A DNA stretch of 33,538 nucleotides, from NCBI GenBank assembly GCA_934378195.1, contig CAKRPO010000025.1, positions 1 through 33,538 on the forward strand, written 5' to 3'. Position numbers and translations under genes: made by a program. Below, piece by piece: positions 27,929 to 33,538 of this stretch (its first letter is position 1; every line of letters begins with the position of its first letter). Below the pieces are notes generated by a model. The model had not been told where the DNA came from. It worked only from the letters and a program-made list of their open reading frames with translations, and made no database searches. This DNA is from an uncultured Blautia sp. GTDB taxonomy: Bacteria; Bacillota; Clostridia; Lachnospirales; Lachnospiraceae.

Positions 27929-29227
27929 ATGGATAAAAAAACGATAAGACGGATTGTCATAATTGCGCTGGCTGTGCTTCTGGCGGAGCAGATTTTTTTT
28001 CTGATCTGTGGTTTTGTGCTGCCTGCACAGTATGGGGATACGTTTATGGGAGAACTGAAAAGTAAATATGAAAGATTAAAGGAAACGCCGGGAAAAAGAA
28101 TCATACTTGTCGGCGGCAGCGGAGTTGCTTTTGATTGTGACAGTGAGATGATGGACAAATTTTTTTCCTCGTATGAGATTGTCAACTTTGGCATGTATGC
28201 AGGACTTGGGACGAAAGCGGTCATGGATCTGTCCGAAGCGTATATTCATAAGGGAGATCTCGTGATTCTTTCAACGGAACAGAGCAATCAGACGCTTTCG
28301 GATTATTTTAATGGAGAATATATGTGGCAGGCAGCTGACGGAGCCTTTGGGATGCTGCGCCATATAAAGAGTGAAAATTTTGAGATAATGCTGGGAAATT
28401 TTCCGAAGTTTGCTCTGGAAAAGCTGAAATACGTATTAAAGGGACAGAATCCTTCGACAGACAGCATCTATCAGAAAAAATCTTTCAATGCATATGGAGA
28501 TATCGCGCTGGATACCTGCAGGGAGAATATACTTACGGGTGGTTATGATGTCAATCAGAAAGTAAGATTTACAGAAGAGGTAGTTCAGCCAGAATTTCTG
28601 GATTATATGAATGCCTGGGCGGAGTACCTTGAGAAAAAGGGGGCAACTGTCTGGTACCGGTATTGTCCTGTAAATAAGCTGGCTGTGGAAGATGCAGATC
28701 TGACGACGTATGATGCATTTTTACGTCAGAAACTGGATTTTCCAGTCATAGGAAATCCGGAAAACAGTCTGATGGATGCAGAATGGTTTTTTGATACGAA
28801 TTTTCATCTGAATCAGGCAGGAAAAGAAGTAAATACAGTGCAGCTGATCCGTGATATCAAAGCAATGCTTGGTGACGACAGGGCTGTAACGGTGGAACTT
28901 CCGGAGAAACCACACAGGACCTGGGAAGATGTATCCACAGAGGGCAGAATATGGACGGCGAAGGACAGCGAGGCATATCAGGACGAAGAAACAGTTGTGA
29001 TTCCAGAGGATGTGACACAGATTGAAGATTACGCTTTTTCGGGCTGTACAAGTCTTAAAACAATTATACTGGAGCAGGAAGATCCTTCGAAATGCATTGT
29101 GGGGCAACATCTTATGGATAGTACCAGTGCGGATCTTGTTGTTCCGCAGATGTCCGCAGACAGTTACAAACAAAATTATTTCTGGTCAGCGTATGCCGGC
29201 AGGATTCGGGAAGCTGCTGAGAACTAA
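27929..29227 (+). CDS. Membrane-anchored SGNH-like protein with C-terminal LRR
   Basis: 432 residues. One N-terminal helix (about 8-29) anchors it with the rest outside. The SGNH-like domain shows ILVGGSGVAFDCDS (Ser64), YEIVNFGMYAGLG and FFDTNFHLNQAG (Asp289, His293). It aligns block by block with the C-terminal half of the upstream lipoprotein (for example YEIVNFGMYA against YEVVNMGVFA), so the two are paralogues. Here a BspA-like LRR_5 unit (PEDVTQIEDYAFSGCTSL, from about residue 355) follows the SGNH domain, whereas in the lipoprotein it precedes it. It starts 2 bp after the MBOAT stop, with only a weak RBS, implying translational coupling. Likely an acyl-transfer partner of the MBOAT protein; target unknown. 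Confidence 0.85.
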   Translation: MDKKTIRRIVIIALAVLLAEQIFFLICGFVLPAQYGDTFMGELKSKYERLKETPGKRIILVGGSGVAFDCDSEMMDKFFSSYEIVNFGMYAGLGTKAVMDLSEAYIHKGDLVILSTEQSNQTLSDYFNGEYMWQAADGAFGMLRHIKSENFEIMLGNFPKFALEKLKYVLKGQNPSTDSIYQKKSFNAYGDIALDTCRENILTGGYDVNQKVRFTEEVVQPEFLDYMNAWAEYLEKKGATVWYRYCPVNKLAVEDADLTTYDAFLRQKLDFPVIGNPENSLMDAEWFFDTNFHLNQAGKEVNTVQLIRDIKAMLGDDRAVTVELPEKPHRTWEDVSTEGRIWTAKDSEAYQDEETVVIPEDVTQIEDYAFSGCTSLKTIILEQEDPSKCIVGQHLMDSTSADLVVPQMSADSYKQNYFWSAYAGRIREAAEN

Positions 29228-29384
29228 GCATACAGTAACTTCATGAAAACACAGATCACGCAGAAAAATGAACTGACTACGTTCAAATGAAAACTGCCAC
29301 AGAAAAACATGATACAATGCAGATACAATAAAAGTGAGACTATGAAAAAATATAGAATTGAAAATATGAAGTTGGAGGGAAACT
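29228..29384 (+). promoter_or_regulatory. Intergenic region with weak promoter candidates for GH43
   Basis: No terminator is seen after the O-acylation cassette. Two -10-like TACAAT boxes occur (29313-29318, the first preceded by TGA as an extended -10, and 29324-29329), but no good -35. GGAGGG just before 29385 is the RBS. GH43 may be read partly from upstream. Confidence 0.35.
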
Positions 29385-30836
29385 ATGAAAACAAAACAGG
29401 CTGTGAATCCATACATGCCAAGCTGGGAATATGTTCCGGATGCAGAACCGCATGTTGTAGGTGATCGTGTATATGTCTACGGTTCTCATGATTTATTTAA
29501 TGGACTGAATTTCTGTCTTGGTGATTATGTCTGCTGGTCCGCACCGGTAGATGATCTGGGAAACTGGCGCTATGAAGGTTGTATTTACAAAAGAGAACAG
29601 GACCCGGCAGCTCCGAGAATCCGCCTGACTAATGGTCTTGCAGCACCTGATATGGTACAGGGACCGGATGGAAGATTTTATCTGTACTATTTTATGGGTG
29701 GCACCAAGATGATTTCTGTAGCTGTCTGTGACGAGCCGGCAGGAAAATACGAATTCTATGGATATGTAAAATACAGTGACGGTGTTGCAATTGGAAAAAA
29801 GAACGAACCGTTCCAGTTTGACCCGGGCATCTTTATGGATGACGATGGGAAACTGTATCTGTATACTGGTTTTGCACTGGCAGGGAATCCGATTCTTCTG
29901 GATGGTTCCAAACCGACTGAACATGGTCCGATGTGCTTCGAACTGGATCCTTCCGATATGCTGACCGTTCTGAATGGGCCGTCATACATCGGAATCGCAG
30001 GCGAAAAGGAATCAATCGGTACTCCTTATGAGGGACATTCCTTCCTCGAAGCAAGTTCCATGCGTAAATTTAATGGAACCTACTACTTTATTTACAGTAC
30101 AATGAACAGCCATGAGCTCTGCTATGCGACAAGCGACAGTCCGGTAAAAGGTTTTCAGTATGGTGGAATCCTGGTAAGCAACGGTGATATAGGCCTTGAT
30201 GGTGTCCCGGATGTAAAGCATGCAAGATTTGATACTGGAAATACACACGGCAGTATCATTGAGCTGAATGGAAAATATTTTGTTTTCTATCACAGACATA
30301 GTAATCGCAAGCAGTCCTCACGCCAGGCAATGGCAGAGGAAATCCGTTTCGAAGACGGAAAATTTTATCAGGCAGAGATGACTTCCTGTGGTTTAAATGG
30401 CGGACCACTTGAAGGAAAAGGAACTTACCCATCCTATATTGTCTGCAACCTTTATGGAAAAAAGGGGACTCGTTTCTTAAGTATGATCAAGTACCCGAAA
30501 AAAGGATGTCCTTACCTGACGCAGGATGGAAAAGACAGAGAGTCCGGACCGGATCAGTATATTGCGAATATGTGTGATGGTGCAATTGCCGGATTTAAAT
30601 ATTTCAATCTCAGCGAAACAAAAGCAGTCAGCGTGGATGTAAAAGGGCATGCAGAAGGTACACTGTATGTTCGTACCAGTGAGAATGGAAAAGCTGTGGC
30701 ATCAATTTCTGTCAGTCCATGCAAAGAACTGAAAAAATTCGAAGCTCCTCTTTCGGCTTCAGGAAGCAGAGAGGCATTGTTCTTTACCTTTGAAGGAAAA
30801 GGCAGTTTTGACTTTGTTTCTTTCACTTTGAAATAA
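29385..30836 (+). CDS. GH43 family glycosidase (arabinofuranosidase/xylosidase-like)
   Basis: 483 residues. GH43 enzymes are inverting beta-xylosidases, alpha-L-arabinofuranosidases or related. The five-bladed propeller shows the three acids: Asp19 in VPDAEPHVVGDRVYVYGSHD (base), Asp146 in FQFDPGIFMDDDGKLYLYTG (pKa modulator) and Glu222 in HSFLEASSMRKFNGTYYFIYS (acid). HARFDTGNTHGSIIELNGKYFVFYHRH completes the propeller. The last 110 or so residues form a beta-rich CBM6-like domain (GPDQYIANMCDGAIAGFKYF). No signal peptide, so it acts in the cytoplasm on imported oligosaccharides. GGAGGG is the RBS. It has no close operon partner and is followed by the promoter at 30857. Exact sugar specificity cannot be read. 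Confidence 0.9.
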   Translation: MKTKQAVNPYMPSWEYVPDAEPHVVGDRVYVYGSHDLFNGLNFCLGDYVCWSAPVDDLGNWRYEGCIYKREQDPAAPRIRLTNGLAAPDMVQGPDGRFYLYYFMGGTKMISVAVCDEPAGKYEFYGYVKYSDGVAIGKKNEPFQFDPGIFMDDDGKLYLYTGFALAGNPILLDGSKPTEHGPMCFELDPSDMLTVLNGPSYIGIAGEKESIGTPYEGHSFLEASSMRKFNGTYYFIYSTMNSHELCYATSDSPVKGFQYGGILVSNGDIGLDGVPDVKHARFDTGNTHGSIIELNGKYFVFYHRHSNRKQSSRQAMAEEIRFEDGKFYQAEMTSCGLNGGPLEGKGTYPSYIVCNLYGKKGTRFLSMIKYPKKGCPYLTQDGKDRESGPDQYIANMCDGAIAGFKYFNLSETKAVSVDVKGHAEGTLYVRTSENGKAVASISVSPCKELKKFEAPLSASGSREALFFTFEGKGSFDFVSFTLK

Positions 30837-30856
30837 AATATGGAATAAAAAATGCA

Positions 30857-30885
30857 TTGTTTCCTGTGCTTTTTCTTGTTATACT
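30857..30885 (+). promoter_or_regulatory. Promoter of the structured leader / LytTR system
   Basis: TTGTTT (30857-30862), a 17-bp spacer and TATACT (30880-30885). Transcription would start near 30892, which is almost exactly where the first stem of the structured RNA begins. Confidence 0.75.
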
Positions 30886-30892
30886 ACAAGTA

Positions 30893-31073
30893 TTATCTCA
30901 GTCGAGAAGACTCCCACCTCTTTCAGATGGTGAGTAATGGCAAATTTGTCTCAGTGGGAGTTCAATCTCCGACTGAGATAAACGCTCCGCGAGGATGCGC
31001 AGTGATTCTGTAAAGAATATGTCAGCTTATGCTGACCAGAATCACGCGCCAAGTCTCACGGATGTTCGACTTG
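30893..31073 (+). ncRNA. Highly structured leader RNA or independent small RNA
   Basis: Several perfect stems are packed in 181 nt. P1: 30893-30904 with 30970-30981 (12 bp). P2, inside it: ACTCCCAC 30910-30917 with GTGGGAGT 30954-30961 (8 bp). P3: GTGATTCTG 31002-31010 with CAGAATCAC 31037-31045, extended by GCGC 30997-31000 with 31046-31049. P3a, within P3: GTCAGC-TTAT-GCTGAC 31021-31036. P4: CAAGTC 31050-31055 with GACTTG 31068-31073. A rival hairpin, 30949-30960 with 30967-30978 (11 of 12 pairs, 6-nt loop), would break P1 and P2, so the RNA could switch. No U-run terminator is present. I do not recognise the family; it may control the LytTR gene starting 27 nt later or act in trans. Confidence 0.7.
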
Positions 31074-31100
31074 AATATGAGAAGGCACGGGGGATGAATG

Positions 31101-31811
31101 ATGCTTCGTATTGCAACAGTGGAAGATGATACGAACGACCTGGAAGCGTTACGAACTCACCTGAAACGATACGAAAAAGAAAACGGGCTGAAATTTCTTA
31201 TTACAGAGTTTCGGGACGGCGAAGATATTGTGACGGATTATTCCGCGGACTATGATCTGATTCTCATGGATATTGAGATGGCTTTTTTGAACGGAATGAA
31301 AGCAGCTGAAAAGATTCGCGAACTGGACAAGGATGTCGTCATTATATTTATAACAAATATGCCTCAGTATGCAATTCAGGGTTACAAAGTAAATGCCTTG
31401 GATTATATGTTGAAACCTATTTCGTATTTTTCTTTTTCAGAAAGTATGGGAAGAGCGCTTCACAGAGTAAAAGTACAGGAAAAAGAATTTATTACCATAG
31501 CGCTGAAGGGCGGAAAAAAGAAACTGGATATTGCACAGATTTGTTATGTGGAGGTGCAGGATCATCTTCTGATCTATCATACAATAGAAGGGAGTTTTGT
31601 GACTAAGGGTACGATCCGTGATGCGGAAGGCCAGTTGGATGCAAAGCGCTTTTTCAGATGCAACAGATGTTATCTGGTAAATCTGGAGTACGTAGACAAT
31701 TATATGGGAAGTGATGTCAGCGTGAATGGAGATACCATCCAGGTGAGCAGGAGCAGACGCAAACCATTTCTGGATGCATTAAATGAATATTTGAATGAGG
31801 TGGGCAAATGA
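31101..31811 (+). CDS. LytTR-family response regulator
   Basis: 236 residues. Receiver domain (about 1-120) with acidic pocket Glu8-Asp9-Asp10, phospho-acceptor Asp57 (DLILMDIEM), Thr in IFITN and Lys in YMLKPIS. The LytTR DNA-binding domain (about 130-230) shows KLDIAQICYVEVQDHLLIYH and FFRCNRCYLVNLEYV. Such regulators bind direct repeats and often control surface, bacteriocin or quorum genes. ATG 31101 is preferred, 6 nt after GGGGGA (31089-31094); ATG 31098, one codon upstream, is also possible. The stop overlaps the kinase start (ATGA). It is transcribed behind a roughly 210-nt structured leader, so expression may be controlled at the RNA level. Confidence 0.93.
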   Translation: MLRIATVEDDTNDLEALRTHLKRYEKENGLKFLITEFRDGEDIVTDYSADYDLILMDIEMAFLNGMKAAEKIRELDKDVVIIFITNMPQYAIQGYKVNALDYMLKPISYFSFSESMGRALHRVKVQEKEFITIALKGGKKKLDIAQICYVEVQDHLLIYHTIEGSFVTKGTIRDAEGQLDAKRFFRCNRCYLVNLEYVDNYMGSDVSVNGDTIQVSRSRRKPFLDALNEYLNEVGK

Positions 31812-33121
31812 ACACAACAGAGGTGCTAAATACACCAGGGTATTACTATGCCATAGCTTATGCTTTATCCGTATTTGTGGTCACAGGTACGAATGAAAGA
31901 AAAATCGGGAGATGGAAGCTGGCAGCAGTAAGCTGTGTTCAGTTTGCCCTCCTTTTATTTTTTATGACTGTAACAGATGGAGTGCGAAAGGAACTGTTCC
32001 TTCCATCGATGATAGTGATTGTGGGACTTCTTTTAGGTTATATATACATGTGCAATGATTTTTCCCTCAGAGAGGCGGGATTTTATTGCGTGAAGGCATT
32101 TATCAATGGAGAATTTGCTGCGTCCATGTGCTGGCAGATTTATTATTATCTGGCTTATGCGAGGGGGATACAGGGAGAATTCTGGAAGTGGGCAGAACTG
32201 ATAATTGCCTATGCGGTAATTTTTACTGTACTGACGTTGATAGAACTGAGTCTCAAAAAAGATTTAGAAGAACTTCATATTACAAGAAGGGAATTACTGG
32301 TCGTCGTTATCATTGCAACATCTGTGTTTGCCATGAGTAATTTAAGTTATCTTGATCAGAATGGTCTGTTCAGTGGCAGTTTTGTCATGGATATTTTTAT
32401 CATCCGCACACTGGTGGATTTAAGTGGAATTGCGGTATTATATGCATACCACATTCAGGTAAAGGAGATACAGATACGATTTGAAAAAGATGCACTTCAT
32501 AATATTATGGAGATGCAGTATAAGAACTATCAGCTTTCCAGGGAGAACATTGATATGGTAAATCAGAAATATCACGATCTGAAACACCAGATTAATCTTC
32601 TTAAGACACAGTCTTATGTTGGAAAGTCTACAAGATATCTGGAACAGATGGAACATGAGATTAAAGTATATGAGACACAGAACAAGACCGGAAATCAGAT
32701 TCTGGATGCGGTGTTGACCAATAAGGCAATGATCTGTCAGAATAAAGAAATTGAGCTGAAGTTCATTGTCGATGGAGAAGCGTTGTCTTTTATGGAAGAT
32801 ATGGATGTAAGTGCGTTGTTTGGCAATATGTTGGATAATGCTATTGAGAGTGCCGAGAAGCAGCAGGAAAAACAGAAACGTCTGATCTGGCTCTATGTGA
32901 CAAGGGAAAAACAGTTTGTCCGTATCCGCACGGAGAATTACTGTGATGAAAAGATTTCATTCAAGAATGGTATGCCGGTGACTACAAAGAAAGACAGAAG
33001 GTTTCATGGATATGGAATGAAAAGTATAAAGAGTACAGTGGAAAAGTATCACGGATCTGTTGTAGCAGCACAGGAAAACAACTGGTTTGAGCTTAAAATC
33101 CTGCTTCCTGCAGGCAAGTAA
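31808..33121 (+). CDS. AgrC-like sensor histidine kinase
   Basis: 437 residues. Six or seven membrane helices fill the first 220 or so residues. Then come a coiled-coil-like linker (about 220-250), the H-box NQKYHDLKHQI with His256 as phosphorylation site, an N-box FGNMLDNAIESA (Asn340, Asn344) and a G-box FHGYGMKSIKSTVEKYHG. This is the HPK10 class that partners LytTR regulators. It overlaps the regulator by 4 bp and should phosphorylate it. Polytopic AgrC-type sensors usually detect peptides; no agrB or agrD-like gene is next to it, so the signal is unknown. No terminator follows; the tRNA promoter begins 40 bp after the stop. Confidence 0.93.
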   Translation: MNTTEVLNTPGYYYAIAYALSVFVVTGTNERKIGRWKLAAVSCVQFALLLFFMTVTDGVRKELFLPSMIVIVGLLLGYIYMCNDFSLREAGFYCVKAFINGEFAASMCWQIYYYLAYARGIQGEFWKWAELIIAYAVIFTVLTLIELSLKKDLEELHITRRELLVVVIIATSVFAMSNLSYLDQNGLFSGSFVMDIFIIRTLVDLSGIAVLYAYHIQVKEIQIRFEKDALHNIMEMQYKNYQLSRENIDMVNQKYHDLKHQINLLKTQSYVGKSTRYLEQMEHEIKVYETQNKTGNQILDAVLTNKAMICQNKEIELKFIVDGEALSFMEDMDVSALFGNMLDNAIESAEKQQEKQKRLIWLYVTREKQFVRIRTENYCDEKISFKNGMPVTTKKDRRFHGYGMKSIKSTVEKYHGSVVAAQENNWFELKILLPAGK

Positions 33122-33161
33122 AAGCTGAGTGAAAAAATGTTAAAATAAATGAAAAAAAGTG

Positions 33162-33190
33162 TTGACAATGTAAAATACATTGTGTATACT
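33162..33190 (+). promoter_or_regulatory. Strong tRNA-Ser promoter with palindromic spacer
   Basis: TTGACA (33162-33167), exactly 17 bp, TATACT (33185-33190). The spacer region holds a perfect inverted repeat, ACAATGTA-AAA-TACATTGT (33165-33183), which starts inside the -35 and ends one base before the -10. This is a good place for a repressor or a supercoiling-sensitive structure. Confidence 0.88.
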
Positions 33191-33252
33191 TAATCATGCG
33201 TTTCGGATGAAATGCGCTTCAAATTGCATAAGAGATTATGAATTCGGAGTCA

Positions 33253-33340
33253 GGAGAAGTACTCAAGAGGCCGAAGAGGTGCCCCTGCTAAGGGTATAGG
33301 TCGGGTAACCGGCGCGAGGGTTCAAATCCCTCCTTCTCCG
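33253..33340 (+). tRNA. tRNA-Ser (anticodon GCU)
   Basis: Acceptor GGAGAAG (33253-33259) pairs with CTTCTCC (33333-33339), with discriminator G33340; CCA is not encoded. The anticodon stem TGCCC/GGGTA encloses loop CTGCTAA, anticodon GCT at 33287-33289, which reads AGC and AGU. A long variable arm (TCGGGTAACCGG region), as in serine tRNAs, precedes GAGGG-TTCAAAT-CCCTC, the T arm. Length 88 nt. Confidence 0.96.
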
Positions 33341-33389
33341 TTTGAATTTTTTGAACTTTTGAAAAAATTTAAAAAATTCAAAAAAGTAC

Positions 33390-33418
33390 TTGACATTCAG
33401 AAATGAATGTGATAAAGT
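33390..33418 (+). promoter_or_regulatory. First of two tandem rrn-like promoters
   Basis: TTGACA (33390-33395), 17 bp, TAAAGT (33413-33418). ACATTCA-GAAA-TGAATGT (33393-33410) is a perfect inverted repeat in the spacer. An A-rich, UP-element-like tract lies upstream. A 6-bp hairpin GTTGCT-GATA-AGCAAC (33425-33440) sits just after the expected start site. Confidence 0.85.
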
Positions 33419-33491
33419 AAACGAGTTGCTGATAAGCAACGAATCACAAAAAAGTCATTGAAAAAAGTTTTGAAAAAACTTAAAAAAGTTC

Positions 33492-33520
33492 TTGACAAAC
33501 AGAAATGACTGTGATAAACT
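33492..33520 (+). promoter_or_regulatory. Second of two tandem rrn-like promoters
   Basis: TTGACA (33492-33497), 17 bp, TAAACT (33515-33520), 102 bp after the first and clearly its copy (AGAAATGA-x-TGTGATAAA shared). An A-rich upstream tract is repeated as well. Tandem consensus promoters of this kind normally drive rRNA operons, so a 16S rRNA gene probably follows beyond the window; that is inference. Confidence 0.85.
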
Positions 33521-33538
33521 AAATGAGCTGTCGCAAGA

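Noticed and set aside
30893..31073. 6S RNA, SRP RNA, tmRNA or RNase P RNA
   Set aside because: None of their conserved core sequences or long-range layouts could be recognised.

Overview
The window looks like a chromosomal segment of a gut Firmicute of the Lachnospiraceae type (Blautia-like). This is inferred from moderately AT-rich Clostridia-style codon use, strong AGGAGG ribosome sites, U-tailed hairpin terminators, a sortase-anchored Cna-B adhesin, and a glycan-use gene set typical of that family. Every supported gene lies on the + strand. No phage, transposase or CRISPR array was found, and no gap between genes exceeds 300 bases.

Layout. (1) 1-7629 is the 3' part of a giant cell-wall-anchored adhesin: pilin-like domains, 19 Cna-B repeats, two SpaA-like domains, two further domains and an APKTG sorting signal. 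(2) 7833-8570 is a small, very acidic secreted protein. (3) 8682-14869 is a housekeeping transcription unit: gyrB, gyrA, a membrane protein with a polybasic cytoplasmic tail, and a plsC-type acyltransferase. (4) 14911-19535 is an alpha-L-rhamnosidase (GH78) plus GH2 hydrolase operon with its own promoter and terminator. (5) 19628-24610 is a membrane-tethered GH3 enzyme with permuted domain order, a four-helix membrane protein and a GPH-type sugar:cation symporter. (6) 24763-29227 is a surface O-acylation cassette: an SGNH lipoprotein with InlB-like and BspA-like LRR repeats, an MBOAT acyltransferase, and a second membrane-anchored SGNH protein with an LRR. (7) 29385-30836 is a GH43 enzyme. (8) 30857-33121 is a promoter, a highly structured leader RNA of about 210 nt, and a LytTR response regulator with an AgrC-like histidine kinase. 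(9) 33162-33538 is a tRNA-Ser(GCU) gene and then two tandem strong promoters that look like the start of an rRNA operon outside the window.

How the genes fit together. The GH3 enzyme would trim glycans at the surface, the GPH symporter would import the sugars or glycosides, and the cytoplasmic GH78, GH2 and GH43 enzymes would finish plant-type rhamnose-, galactose- or arabinose/xylose-containing substrates. Substrate identity is inference. The adhesin and the O-acylation cassette point to envelope remodelling.

Strongest candidates for something undescribed: the SGNH/LRR-MBOAT-SGNH/LRR cassette (24763-29227); the bistable structured RNA upstream of the LytTR two-component system (30893-31073); the inverted repeats that exactly fill the -35/-10 spacers of the tRNA and rrn-like promoters (33162-33418); and the 14-bp hairpin element at 24649-24715. 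A natural glycine at the GyrA quinolone-contact position is also worth checking.
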